Shown in pieces: positions 35,710-48,209 of a DNA stretch of 64,000 bases. The notes under the pieces are model-generated. The model made no database searches and was not told where the DNA came from. It saw only the letters and a list, made by a program, of their open reading frames with translations. Origin of the DNA: Castor canadensis (Eukaryota; Chordata; Mammalia; Rodentia; Castoridae); contig NC_133390.1 in NCBI RefSeq assembly GCF_047511655.1, positions 90,093,583-90,157,582 of the forward strand, in the 5' to 3' direction. A program made the translations under genes and the position numbers. Position 1 is the first letter of the stretch, and every line of letters begins with the position of its first letter.

Positions 35710-36407
35710 CAGATCAAAAAAAGTGAGGCATGAAAAATAGTAACCAGAAATTCAAAGATAAATATCGTAGTGGTAAATAGCTTAATTAAAAACACATAGA
35801 CACTGCTTTCTTTGCTTTATGCTTCACTCTTCTTCACTAAGTTGTGACATAGAGTAATATAGCAGCTTTCTCCTCTGACTTGGCCCACTTGCCCATATGA
35901 TTACTACGCTCTGGGAACTGAGCAAGAGTATCTTAAAGAAAATCATGTATCCTGGGAACAGAACATTTGATAAAATGACTGCTTTGATTACAAAAGCACT
36001 TAAAAAGGAAAAAATATTTAACTTAAGAAAGGACACTGTCTTGAAAGGAGAATCTGATAAAACATCCTTTGTTTAAAGGGATGCTCATTTCTTAAATCAA
36101 AGAGATCTCTTTGTTAAAAGGGATGTTTAAAGAACAGCATCTGTGACATACTGATCCAAATCGAGTAAACTGACCAGACTGCTCATTTCAGTGGTGAGTT
36201 CTAACAACAGTGTTGTGGAATAGGGTTGTTTCCCTAGAGATAGAAGAGTCAGAAACTACTACATTCTTTCAATTTTTGTTTTTTTATTTTTTATTTTATT
36301 TTTTTCATTTTAAAACTATTACATTCTTGTAGGTGGCATGATAAAGATCTTGAACTAGGTCTGTAGTGTTAGGAACAGAAGAATGCAGAAAAATTCAAGA
36401 AATATTT
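35710..36407. other. Intergenic, nothing recognised
   Basis: No supported feature. Confidence 0.5.
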
Positions 36408-36534
36408 AGGATTGGTGTGGTGGCACATACTTGTAGTCCCAGCTACTTGGCAGGCTTAAGTAGGAGGGTCATTTGAACCCAGGAGTTTAAGACTGGCCTG
36501 GGCAACATGGCAAGACTCCATCTAAAAAAAATTT
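36408..36534 (+). repeat. Alu/B1-like SINE
   Basis: 'cttgtagtcccagctacttg', 'gagtttaagactggcctggg' and 'caacatggcaagactccatc', an unusually Alu-like member. Confidence 0.8.
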
Positions 36535-36814
36535 AGGAGATAAAAGTCAGAAATTGGTGATAATAGGATGTTTGGAGGTGAAGAAGAGGAATAGTCTAGA
36601 ATGAATTTCGAGTGTCTGTTGTATGACTGATTAAATGGTGGATTAACTGACATAGGGAATGAAAGAGGGGGAACAAACCTGTTGGGGAAAGAGGTTGCCT
36701 TAAATTTTAGTCTTGTCGAACTTGACATACAGTTGGAGTTTTTTAGACAGGTCTAACACTGTAGAAAAACCAGATCTGAGAACAGACATACCTTGTGAAG
36801 ATGTAGTGTCACAG

Positions 36815-37527
36815 TGTTAGTGCAGGCAGCTAGGTAGACATGAAAAGGAACAAGGAAATACCCCCACCTATGAGATTCCATTCCCCCCTTGAGGAAGCAG
36901 AATCAAAAACTCCAGGTGACTCAACATCCTGGACCAACCATTAAGATAACAGCCCCAAGCTCAGGCCCCCACTGGCTCACGTCTCTAATCCTAGCTACTT
37001 GGAGGCTGAGATCTGGAGGATCACAGTTTGAGGCCAGTCCAGGCAAATAGTTCTCCAGTCCCCATTTCCAAAAATAACCAGAGCAAAATGGACTGGAGAT
37101 GCTCAAGTGGTAGAGCACCTGCTTTGCAATTGTGAAGCCCTGAGTTCAAACCCTAGTCCCACCAAAACAACATCAACAAAAACAATAGCCCCATATCCTC
37201 TTTATGTAGCACATTTCCCATAGTAATTCTTTGCATGAACCCTGGTGGGCCCTATATGATCACTCTATGACTTTCCACTGGTAGTACTAAACTGGGAAGG
37301 GCAAAAAAGATCGAACACACAGGCACCTGCTCTCTCGTCAAAGCCACATGTGTGTGACTTCCCACATCCAGGTAGCCACTGTGCAGATGTCAAATTACTT
37401 GGAGAGGTCCAGAAGAGGAAGATCTGACTTCACATCACTGTAACTTTGCTCTATTGGATAATAAAACCCCAATCCCTGACAACTTCAGAACAGTTAATTC
37501 TCATCCAAACTGCCTGCCTCACATCGT
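36815..37527 (+). mobile_element. Possible solo LTR carrying a SINE
   Basis: Begins 'tgttagtgcaggcagctagg' and ends near 'gcctgcctcaca', with 'ttggataataaaaccccaat' as a candidate polyadenylation region near 37,455. A composite SINE (36,960-37,182) is inserted. No clean target duplication is visible, so this is tentative. Confidence 0.35.
36960..37182 (+). repeat. Composite SINE
   Basis: 'cgtctctaatcctagctact' (B1-like), 'aaaataaccagagcaaaatg', then the ID-like tail ending 'caaaccctagtcccaccaaa'. It is built like the composite at 931-1,119. Confidence 0.85.
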
Positions 37528-37921
37528 GAGGTGCACTTTTGTTTTACTATAAATCATTCCTCACTACATTCTTACTCTTTGTCATTCTTTCGCTACACTT
37601 TGGACCAGTATCTTAATCTTAGACATTGCACTCATCTCATCTCATCTCTGGCAACAATAGCTTCTATGTACAGTGCAGGATGTCAGATTTATTCATTCAT
37701 GAATTCTGTTTCAGTGTATTTCCTGCTTTTAATGCTGATTGGAGCCTACTGCTAGTGATAGAAATCTAATTTAATCATTCTTAGGCAATACAATATTGGT
37801 TCTCATACAAACAATATTGGTTCACATACAACTGGTAACAGAGACAATATAACTTTTGGCAAGAGGGAGAGAGGTCAAGAATATTTTAGAACCCAGAAAG
37901 TGGATGCACAAGAGTTAATTT

Positions 37922-38012
37922 TCTGGGCTGGTATTAGTGGTTCAATTGGTATAATGCCTGCCTTGCAAGTGTGAGGCACTGAGTTCAAACCCCAATACCT
38001 CATTAAAAACAA
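37922..38012 (+). repeat. ID-like SINE
   Basis: 'tagtggttcaattggtataa' and 'gagttcaaaccccaatacct'. It is tRNA-like in part but not a tRNA gene. Confidence 0.7.
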
Positions 38013-38369
38013 GAGTTAATTACTTAGCAGATGAGAGAAAGCTAAATTCTGTCTAAGTTCACAACCAAGAGATGGCAACTGGAGTCAGTTTGTACAGCAA
38101 GGGAGAATCTCCAAGGAACCTTGAAATTATCTCAGTAAGGGGGCACTGGAGGAACTTCATATAGGGTTGGGCTTGTGATACTTCTAAGGAGGAATTAGGG
38201 AGGTGGGAGATATCTCTTGATGGGGATATGGTCAGTAAGAGGGGAAATTCAGCAATTAGACATTTCAAAAACCTGTTTTTTCAAGAGGCCGAGAAAAGGA
38301 ACATAACCAGATGTGATGGGGGATGTCATCAGTAACAAAGCAATAACTGATTAGAAGAAAAGATTATTA

Positions 38370-38462
38370 GTATTTTTTGTTGTGGTGTTCTTGGGGATGT
38401 TGAGCCCAGGGCCTCACGTATGCTAGACAAGCGCTGTACTGTTGAGCTGCACTCCCAGCCCC
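38370..38462 (-). repeat. ID-like SINE, reverse
   Basis: 'gttgagcccagggcctcacg' and 'gctagacaagcgctgtactg'. Confidence 0.75.
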
Positions 38463-39392
38463 ATGTTAGCCATTTTTGCAATTGTGGTGTGGTCTTTCTC
38501 ATGTGGAGACATTGTATGACCTTGCCCATGTCTCTCGCAAACACTTACGTTCTTTTGGGAATATCTCAGTCTGATTACCAACAGGGATGATTTCCATTTT
38601 CTTAAGTCTAACTGACTAAAGGAGGGTGACTCTAAAAGAAGAGCCAATTTTCACAGCACAGTTCTGGAAATGCTCAAATTAGGCACAACAGGCATGGCTA
38701 TGAGTGGAAATGAAAACCCGGGAAAATCCTCATGATGGTGAAAGTCTGTATAAGAAAGCAGTTAGATTTGGAAAACTTTTTTCTACATAACCAGGCTACA
38801 ACTCCCTACCCCAAGAGAAGATCGGAGGGTTACTTTCTAAAGCGGTTAAATCAGAGACACTATGGATTTAGGAATATGAGAGTTAACAAACACAAGGGAG
38901 ATTCTGCTTAGAGTGAGAATGAAGGGAAAGTTTGCATGTCAATAATTAGAATTCATCCTTCTTTTCTGACTCAGCTGTTAGAATACTAACTATTAGATTT
39001 AGAAATGGGATCATTCTTCACTTGGGAAACCAGTTAATCCAAAGAAAAAATTTACAGATATGGACAATGGAGAATATGGATGCTGAGGGAGGCAGCTGGG
39101 TCTTAGAATAATCACCCCATAACAAAGCCCACTGTTTAGCATCCACCTAACTTTCTAGTGCCTTTGTCGTAAATGTGGGAGCACCCAAGAACTATGAGAG
39201 ATTTATGGAAAACATTTTCACGTGGAAGAGGGAATGAAACTAATGCTCTTAAAGAACAGAAGAAAAGAGACAATCAAGGGATTAGGTAGAAGAAAATATT
39301 GAGTCCATGAAATATATATATATAAAAAAAGAGAATACTCTTAAAAAGGAACACTTAATAGTCAAGAGCTTTTAGCAATTAAAAATACGTTA
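38463..39392. other. Intergenic, nothing recognised
   Basis: No supported feature. Confidence 0.5.
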
Positions 39393-39486
39393 GCTAGGGC
39401 TAGAGTTTGGTTCAGTGATAGAACATTTGCTTAGTATACGTGAGGCCCTGGTTTTCATCGTTGGTACTGCAAGAGAAAAAAAAAAC
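39393..39486 (+). repeat. ID-like SINE, diverged
   Basis: 'agggctagagtttggttcag' and 'gaggccctggttttcatcgt', with a short A-tail. Confidence 0.65.
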
Positions 39487-40227
39487 ACACATCAGCTAAC
39501 TAAAAATTGAATTAATAGAAACTCTGGCAGATAAAGTTGAAGATAACTTTTTTAAAAAGAAGAGAAGTAAATAAGGAGAGATAATGAAATAGGATCATTT
39601 GAACAGGCTCAATACTTAGAGAAGTACATGAGTTTCAGATTGTTGGTCCCCTGAATACCCAGCAAAATAAAAGAAAAAGAATCCTGCTTCAAGACAAAGC
39701 ATCGTGAGATTTTAGAACACTGATACTGAAGAGAAGAGTGTAAAAATCTAGGAAGGAGGAAGAGAACAGGTCACAGCAAGGGCAGAAAAGCTGAACCACA
39801 ATAAAGCAACACTTTCAAACTTACAGGGGAAAATGAAATTCAAGCTGTAATTCTGCAACTTTCATATGATCAATCCAAAGGAAGGGTACAAGCAAGTTTT
39901 AAAACCCTTCCTCCCATATGTTCTTTTTCAGGAAGCTCCAGAGAGTGCACTGCATTGAAACAAGGGAGCAAATCAAGAAAGGACTATGGGAGTGCCAGCA
40001 AATAAGGAACACAACACAAGAGAAAGGCAAGGATTCTTACAATGATGCTAAAGACAATTCTCAGAACACAGAAATGTAGCAGGCCTCACACTCAAACAAT
40101 GCAGAGCAGAGCAGGATGGTAGAGGGCTCCAGGCATGTCTAAATCTCAAAACAAAGAGTGCTTGATATTTTTAGTCATCAAAAGTAGATTTACATTTTGG
40201 GCACACAGCTTGAAATACATTAGAAAA
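39487..40227. other. Intergenic, nothing recognised
   Basis: No supported feature. Confidence 0.5.
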
Positions 40228-40305
40228 TGAAGCCTGACTGGACATGTAGATCAGTGGTAGAATGCATGTGCAAGACTGTGCAAGACCCAGGTTCAGGGAA
40301 AGAAA
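40228..40305 (+). repeat. ID-like SINE, diverged
   Basis: 'ggacatgtagatcagtggta' followed by a degraded body. Confidence 0.5.
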
Positions 40306-40415
40306 AACCAAACTAAAGTGAAATGCTCAGGTGAGGACAATGTATTTGCAAAGTTGATGTATAAACACTAAATATTTATTTAACCAATAAAAGGAAAAAA
40401 TGCTGTGGAGGGAGG

Positions 40416-40417
<2 letters not shown>

Positions 40418-40456
<39 letters not shown>

Positions 40457-40515
40457 TGTTGGGAGGGGGAAATAGAGAGAGAGAGAGGCAGAGAGGAGAG
40501 AGACAGGGAGAGAGG
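40418..40515. repeat. (TG)n then purine-rich (GA)n microsatellite
   Basis: About 20 TG units (40,418-40,459), then an AG-rich stretch to 40,515. Alternating TG can adopt Z-DNA. Confidence 0.9.
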
Positions 40516-40755
40516 ATTTTTCCTTAGAAATAGATGAAAGTATAAGAGAGCTAGACAGTTTAATCAGGAGTAGGTACAACAGAAGATATTTGAACTTAAA
40601 AAAATAGAGTTCCTGTATATCCATGTTGTTTAGAAATACAAAAGGAAGTGCCAGAAAATAGAGCCAACAGAGTTGGAGGTGATTGCTTCTTGGGTGCCGA
40701 AATTGAGTAAGGGAAGGAGGAAGGAACTGTCACTTGTATATTAGAAGCCTATGCT

Positions 40756-41060
40756 TTAGTTAGGGTTCTCCAGAAGTACAGAACCAATACAGTACATCTT
40801 TAGATACATGAGAGGGAATGTAACAGGGAATTAGGGGAATTGGCTCACTTAATTATGGTGGTTGAGAAGTCCCACAACAGGTTTTCTGCAGTCTGGAGAC
40901 CCTGGGATGCTAGTAGTGTCTCAGTCTAAGTCTGAATGCTTCGGAACCAGAGAAGCTGAGGATGTAACTCAGTTGGAGGCTGAAAGCCTGAGAGCCTGGG
41001 AAGTGGGCTGCTGATATAAGAGCTGAAGTTCAAAGGTTGGAGAGCCTGGGCTGCTGATGT
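40756..41060 (+). repeat. Ancient mammalian interspersed repeat, family not assigned
   Basis: 'agttagggttctccagaagt', 'attggctcacttaattatgg' and 'gcagtctggagaccctggga' are blocks of a common old mammalian repeat. I am unsure of its family name. Confidence 0.55.
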
Positions 41061-41440
41061 GCAAGGCAGGAGATGAGTCAGTCCCCACTCTCGAGGGGTG
41101 TGTGGGAGAGAACCAATTCATGGGTGTTACCACCTGTCTTCAGTCTTGTGGCATTCCCTTTTTGGCACGAGTTGGTCTTTCCTGCTCACCTGGGAGCTGG
41201 CTAGAAATGCACAATCTCAGGTCCCAGTGTGTAAACATCTATCTGATGTATTCTGGAACCTGGGTTTCATTTTAAGCCCTCCGAGTAAATGACAATTTTT
41301 ACCTAATAATCTAAGCAAATTATACTTCTATTTCTTGTTATTTTATATTTGTGACTGAGTTAAAAGTTACTGTTTTACAAAGCTTTGTGTGCATATAAAT
41401 TACTTGAGGGGCTTATTTTAACTTCTTATTTTGAAACATA

Positions 41441-41975
41441 GTTGTTCCTTGGTATTCATAGGAGATTGGTTCCAGGATCCCCTTGGGAAAAAAAAATCAG
41501 TGGATGCTCGTGTTTCTTGCATAGAGTGTCCTGGTATTTATTTACTATAACCCATGTGTGTCCTCCTATACTTTTAAGTCACCTCTAGATTACTTATAAC
41601 ACCTAATAAAATATAAATGCTATGCAAATAGTTGCTATACTGTGTACATATTTGCGGTACTTGGGATTGAGCTCAGGCCTCATGCATTGCTAGGCAAGCA
41701 CTCTACCTCTTGAGACATGCTTCCAGACATTTCGATTCTGAGTTTGCTTTTGAGATAGGGTCTCACTACTTTTTCCCAGGCCTCATATTCCACCTCCCCA
41801 GTAGTTAGGATTACAAGTGTGCAGCACCACAACCTGCTATACTATATTCTTTAGGGAATAATAACAAGAAAAAAACTCTATACATGTTCATTATAATTAG
41901 AATTTATTTTTCAAATATTTTCCATCCCTGATGGTTGAGTCCATAAGTGCAGAACCCTTATACAGAGTACCAACT
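41441..41975 (+). mobile_element. Tigger-like (pogo-class) DNA transposon remnant
   Basis: Left part: 'tagttgttccttggtattca', 'ttggttccaggatccccttg', 'acctctagattacttataac', 'aatgctatgcaaatagttgc'. Right part after a SINE: 'tctttagggaataataacaa', 'tacatgttcattataattag', ending 'agagtaccaactgt'. The ends are complementary-like ('agttg...' and '...caactgt'), as in non-autonomous Tigger elements. Split by the SINE at 41,652-41,842. No transposase is left. Confidence 0.6.
41652..41842 (-). repeat. Composite SINE, reverse
   Basis: 'gattgagctcaggcctcatg' and 'cccagtagttaggattacaa', inserted in the Tigger-like element. Confidence 0.8.
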
Positions 41976-42687
41976 GTTAATTGTAGATTTACAGGTTGCA
42001 AAGATAATACGGAGAGGTCCTGTATACCCTTCTCTTACTTTCCCCCAATGAGTTCACTTAATGTGATTTTAGGACAGTATCCAAATCTGGACACTAACTT
42101 TGGCACAACAGTTGTGAATAATCCTAATGTCATTTTATCACATATAAAGAGTCCTAGAACAGATATCATAATACAGACCTAGACCATCACCACAGAGCTC
42201 TCCCTTATAAGCACACCTATCTCCTTTCCCTCTGCATGTCAGGTAACCTCTGAAAACCATGAATCTGTGTTCTAGCTTTGTATTTCTGTGATTTTTAGAA
42301 TGTTACATAAATGGAGTCACACAGTATGTGGTCTTTTGATATTGGCTTTTTTCACTCTGCATAACATCCTTGAGATCTACCCATGTAGATCTGTTACATG
42401 TAGAAATTAACTTTTTTTAAAAAATGTAGATTCACAGGTTTTTCAAAATCAGCACAGAGCAGTCCTTTGTACATTTCACCCAGTTTTCCCTAATGATGAC
42501 ATCTGAGATAACTCTAATGCAGTATTTAAAGTGGGAAATTGACGTTGGTACAATCCAAAGACTTTATTCAGAATGCAACAGTCTTACATGTACTTATTTG
42601 TGTGCTCCTGTATATAGTTCTATGCAATTTTAACATTGGTGGATTCTTGTAACCAGTACCACAATCAAGATATAAAACTAGGAAGCT

Positions 42688-42780
42688 AGGGCTGGGGACA
42701 TGGTTTAGTGGGTAGAGTGTCTGCCTAGTAAGTGCAAGGCCCTGAGTTCAAGCCCCAGTACCACCCAAACAAATAAATAA
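42688..42780 (+). repeat. ID-like SINE
   Basis: 'gtctgcctagtaagtgcaag' and 'gagttcaagccccagtacca'. Confidence 0.85.
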
Positions 42781-42805
42781 CACCCCCTCCCAATAAAAAA
42801 AAACG

Positions 42806-42893
42806 TGGGGCTGGACGTGTAGGTTAGTGATAGGGTGATGCCTAGCAAGTGAGAGGCCCTGGGTTTAATCCCGAGCACTATTGGGAAAAAAAG
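42806..42893 (+). repeat. ID-like SINE
   Basis: 'ggggctggacgtgtaggtta' and 'gggtttaatcccgagcacta', a second copy 26 bases after the first. Confidence 0.8.
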
Positions 42894-43503
42894 ATATAAG
42901 CCTTTTATAGTCACACCCACCCCCATTCCCTCTTCTACCCCATCTCTAACCCCTGGCAGCCTATAATATGTTCACTATCTCTATAGTTTTGTCATTTTTG
43001 AATGAAATATATTCATGAAACTGTGTATATAAGCCTTTTGAGGTTGGCTGTTTTCACTTAGTGAAATGTCCTTGCAATCTATCCAATCTGCTGTATGTAT
43101 CAATAGTTTGCTCCCTTTTATTGTCAAATGGTATTCATTTTCCATGGTACAGATGTGCCATAGTTTGTATAACTATTCCTGCACCATAGAATTTTTGAGT
43201 TGTTTCTAATTTGGGGTCATATGGTAAGTACATTTAATTTTTCATGAAGATAACAAACTGCTTCCAAATTGTCTATACCATTTTATATTCCACCAATAAT
43301 GGGTGAGGCCTTAATTTTTTTCTAGATTCTCCCCAGATTTGGAATTCTCAGTCTTTTTAATTCTTGCCTTTCTAATGAGTTTATAATGGCATCTCACTGT
43401 GGTTTTAATTTGTTTTCCCAATGACAAATAATATGGAACAAATTCTCATGTATTTATTTGCCATTTGTATATCATTGGTGCAGTGTCTATTAAAATCTTT
43501 TGC

Positions 43504-43622
43504 CACTGGGTATGGAGGAACACACCTGTAATCTCAGCACTCGGGAGGTTGAAGCAGGAGGATAGTGAATTTGAGGTCATTTTGGGCTGCATAGAGAGTC
43601 CTTGTCAAAAAAAAACCCAACA
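43504..43622 (+). repeat. B1-like SINE
   Basis: 'acacctgtaatctcagcact' and 'gcatagagagtccttgtcaa'. Confidence 0.8.
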
Positions 43623-43789
43623 CTCTTTTACCAATTATTTTTAATTGAACTGTTTAACTTATTATTTGTAAGGGTTATAAGGGTTCTTATTATAGTCTGA
43701 ACAGAAATTCTTTAACAGATGTATCAGCAAGTGTTAAATCAGAATCAGAACCACTAGGGAGGTATTTATGGTTTTTTTATGTCATTTTG

Positions 43790-43892
43790 CCCTTATTTAT
43801 TTATTATTTTATGGTTGTACCTGGGGTACACTGTGACATTTATATTTATAATATATCTTAGCTAGATTCACCCCCTCCATCTTATTCCAAAA
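43790..43892 (-). repeat. L1 3'UTR fragment, reverse
   Basis: 'gtacctggggtacactgtga' and 'ttagctagattcaccccctc' match the fragment at 17.95 kb. Confidence 0.6.
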
Positions 43893-45311
43893 TGTACATA
43901 TACCCACATTGATTCACATTGATTTTTAAAAATCTGTCATCTGACCTTGTCTATCATATTATAAAAATACAGCATATTACATCATTACTGTTTCATAGGT
44001 GCTGGCAGGTGAGTGGCAAAGCATTTACCATATGTGGCACAAGCTGCATGAGAATCAGTATGTTGGGTCAATTTCTCTTGCTCTTCCAGTCCCTTGGGGT
44101 GGACACCTGCACACAGGGAAGGTTACCTCACAGGAGAACACAGAGCATCCTTTAAACAGCTTGCTCTTTACTTCATTCTCCATGGTTACCCACCACAACC
44201 ATAATTCTGAGAAGTGGCAAGGATAAAGAGTACTGGGGGCCTTGTGTTCTTGGCAGTCTCAGCAAGAACTGAAGCTCAGAGCTCATGGAATAGGCCTCTC
44301 CCAACTCGTCCCTTGGCTTCCAGTGCCTCTTGGGCATCAGGAGAAGTGTATGGATTTGTATCAGTGAGGTTGAAACAAGTTTGTACTGGTCCTTGTGCAC
44401 AGAAGGAACTGAGGGAGCACATTTAGGAGGTGTCACTGACAGTTTCGGGCATAGACTAGTTTAACATCAGACATGTCCATGTAAGTTTTTGTGTTTTCCT
44501 AGTACATTAACAAGGATGGCAAACTCAGCAGTACAGGATGTGTCTTTATGTATGTCACATTGTTCCTTATAGCTGCTGCTTCACACAGGTGGACCCCATG
44601 ATTGTTTTGCCAGACCCTGGTGGTGAGTACAATAGACAGAGAGAACAAATTGTTCTCCTCCTCCTTATTCTTTCTAAGATCTAAGATATTCCCTTCCTAC
44701 TGTCATCATGGTAGCTCTCCCTCCATGGCCACCAAATTGGTGTATCCTATTCTAGTAGCTATAGCTGATCTTTTCCCCAAAGAATCTCTTATAATTACCC
44801 GGTGAGGTCAAGTGTGAGAGGGATAAGGACATTTTTATAAAATTTACAGAGATTAATTATATTTTCCAACATGACCTACTGTCCAAGGACTTGGCAATTG
44901 GTGGACTCAACCAAGTAATCATCTTCATTAGGACCTAGGACCATGCTAACCCAACAAGTTTAAATTTAGTAACAGAATCAAGTAAGTTTGAATCTTTAGC
45001 CCTCCTTTCTGACCTGGCTGCTACCTAGAGGTAGACCAATTGTATAGGTTTAGGTATGCAGTTAGGGGAATGAAAGAGGCATTGTGTCCTGAAATGGTCA
45101 GGGTGGGACTTTGTATTTTCAAAATAGGTGTACATAACCCCCTCCTTCATTCTGACTGCTGATTACACAGTAGGTTGAAAGGAAATGATCTTTCTCTGGG
45201 GACAGTCACATTGGCTGACCAAACTACCTTACTAAAATCAGTACACCAGAAGGAAGTGACCAACAAATCTTTTTGAGCTGAGTTTTTTTTTTGTTTGTTT
45301 GTTTTTTGTTT
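43893..45311. other. Intergenic, nothing recognised
   Basis: Low-repeat DNA. Short overlapping ORFs near 43,919-44,436 on both strands have no recognisable product. Confidence 0.5.
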
Positions 45312-45506
45312 TTTGTTTTTGTGGTACTAGGGCTTGAATTCAGGGCCTTCACTTCGAGCCACTCCACCAGCCCTTTTTTGTGATGGATTTTTTGAGATAG
45401 GGTCTCACAAACTATTTTCCCAGGCTGGCTTTGAACTGTGATTCTCCTGATTTCTGCCTCCTGAGTAGCTAGAATTATAGGCTTGAGCCACTGGTGTCCA
45501 GCTTGG
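45312..45506 (-). repeat. Composite SINE, reverse
   Basis: 'actagggcttgaattcaggg', linker 'tttgtgatggattttttgag', 'ctgcctcctgagtagctaga'. Confidence 0.9.
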
Positions 45507-47057
45507 AGCCGAGCTTTTGAGGAGGCTGTTTCAGTGGTCCACAATTCCAAATGCTGGTGTATGGTATGGAGTCTGGCATGTCCTTTGAATACCTTTATTA
45601 TTGGCCCACTGGCAGAGAGTCATTGAGAAGGGAGAGGGGGAGGGAGGATGTGCTGGCTTTAGCCCATATCTGTGAAGCTCAATTCTGTCTGATCCATCTT
45701 CCTTTCCTGACACCTGCCCTATGGATTCTGGACTTGCTTGATAGTCCCCCTCCCCGCTGCAGATTATCAGGGGGGATAATTTTGGGAGTGAGAAGCAGGA
45801 ATTCTCTTTGGGGTATATTCAGTCAAAGGTAGTACAGACCTCCAAATGGAGAGGTCAAGGAGGCAGTTGGATGACTGATAAGCATGAGAGCTGGAAATAT
45901 AAATTTGGGAGTCATGATTATATAGATGCTTTTTATAAAATTACAGATCTCATGAAATTAGATGAGATTACCAAAGAGATTACAGAGAAAATGAGGGAAA
46001 CCACAACAGAACCTTGAGCGATCCAGCATTTAGGGCTCCATCAAAGGAAGCGAATCCAGAACGAGAATGGAAGAGATTTGGTTCTGGAGGTTAAGAGAGA
46101 ACCAGGGTGGGTCATATCTTTGAAGGTATAAGGAAACAATGTGTCAAGAAGGTAGAGGCCAAGTGATTCTAATGCTGGCAAATTGCAAAATGAGGTGACT
46201 ACTGGATTTGTTAATAACAATTCAATGTTAATATAATATGTTTTGGAGCTCTTTTATAAGGTCTGGAATCTCAAGCTTTTTCTCTCACATGAGATTGTGG
46301 GAGTTAGTTGTGATCATTATTATGCCTCTTTTATTAATGAGGAACAGAGGCTCAGATAAACTTCAGGGAATTGGTCAAGATTAAAATTAGCTAGCTATGG
46401 CAGACTTAGGTTAGAACCAGACTTCATTCCAGCTCAGTTTTCTGATTCTAAATCCTGGTTGGCATAGTAATTATGTGTGAAGCTTTGCAAAAATACAGGC
46501 ACCTGGGACATTCACAATCTCATCAAGGAACTCTGGGACAAGGCCCAGTGTATGAGCATTTAAAAAGAAAAAATATACAATTCAACAAGTACATAGTTCT
46601 ATTGAGAGGCCAGAGTTGAGGATTACTTTGTGTCTATGATGTGTTCTGAGCAACCTTTCATCATTTGGGGATTAATGTCTATGTAAGGTTTGGATAATTT
46701 AGTTCACAAAGGCCAGCTGAAACTTCTTTGAGCTTCCCTAGGGTGGAAATGCAACGATCCCAATATGTTAATGCCTCAGTTCAACCTGCTAAGGTGTTTC
46801 CTTCTAATTAGTCTCCTGCTTCTGAATGGAGAAAGCATTTCCCAAGACAGGTCTTTCCTTTGTGATTGAACTTCCAAATTAAACTTGGTTATCTCATCAG
46901 GTGAATTTCCATGACCAGGTCCCTTAAATTGAGAATCGCTTGGAGTGACAAGAGATGCAACTGATGAGAGTTTAGAAAATGGGGGTAGTATCCTAAACAT
47001 GAGAACTTTTACATACTACAGAAGAGAAAATTGTACTTTGTAGGTAAAGTGGGGACT
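45507..47057. other. Intergenic, nothing recognised
   Basis: No gene or clear repeat supported. Confidence 0.5.
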
Positions 47058-47110
47058 TGGGGTTGGGATTTTAGCTCAGTTAGAGCACTTGTTTAGCATG
47101 TGCAACTTTA
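47058..47110 (+). repeat. ID-like SINE, 5' part only
   Basis: 'ggttgggattttagctcagt' then a body that breaks off before the usual end. Confidence 0.55.
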
Positions 47111-47124
47111 TGGCAACACACAAA

Positions 47125-47164
47125 CATACAACACACAGACACACACACACACACACACACACAC
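47125..47164. repeat. (CA)n microsatellite
   Basis: Uninterrupted CA from 47,139 to 47,164, with imperfect units before it. Confidence 0.9.
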
Positions 47165-47589
47165 GGGGACTTGATCAAGTGCTGAGGTACTTTTCCCAAA
47201 ATTTTAACAGCCTATGCTCACTCAGTTAGGGTCATTTCTATCCTTTCTCTAGGAGGTTCTTTGGTTTTGCTATACTCCTTTTCCTGGGAGAACAATCAGT
47301 CCAATAGCAAAGCAGGACTAACTCTACTCAGACATAACAGTTAGAAGGGCCTTCTTGCATTTGCCCATCATTCATCGTTCTACAGTGTCTTTTTCTATCA
47401 CTTCCTCTAAGAGCTGACTGTACATTGGAATTATCCGTGAGCTTTTAAAAAGTACATTGATGCCTATGTTAACACCTTCAGAAGCTTCATTTCCTCAGTT
47501 GCTCATCTGTTATCATGTGTTTAGACCTCTGCAGCAGCACTCTCACCTTTAGTTTCTTACTAAACTAACCCATTTTACATATCCCCATC

Positions 47590-47895
47590 AGGTTAATAAA
47601 GCCCAACTTGATGATTTTACAAAATTAAAAGTTAAAAACAACCTTCTGCTAATTCATACCATATCTAAAAATTAACCTAAAGCAATCAAAGACCTAAGTG
47701 TAATTATGAAATTCTTAGAAAAAATATAGACTTAAAATGTGTGACCTTACAATAGTTTCTGAGTTATGATACCAAAAGCACAATCAAGAAAAGAAAAAAG
47801 AAATTGGTTATCATTAAAATTAAAAACTTTTGTATATCAATCTTTCACAGATTGGGAAAAAATTTTGCAAATATACATCTGATAAGAGACTGTGT
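47590..47895 (+). repeat. L1 ORF2 3' fragment
   Basis: 'tgaaattcttagaaaaaata', 'ttaaaaacttttgtatatca' and 'caaatatacatctgataaga' are from the end of L1 ORF2. Confidence 0.65.

Positions 47896-48209
<314 letters not shown>

Larger units (their letters stand above)
42190..43500 (-). repeat. Ancient L1 fragments, reverse
   Basis: 'ctttgtatttctgtgatttt', 'ttcactctgcataacatcct', 'aatggtattcattttccatg' and 'ccaccaataatgggtgaggc' are reverse-strand blocks of old L1 3' ends. Interrupted by two ID-like SINEs. Confidence 0.65.

Noticed and set aside
37922-38012. tRNA-gene candidates across the window (A- and B-box-like motifs)
   Set aside because: All lie in ID-like SINEs with A-rich tails and lack a complete cloverleaf or a clean anticodon arm.
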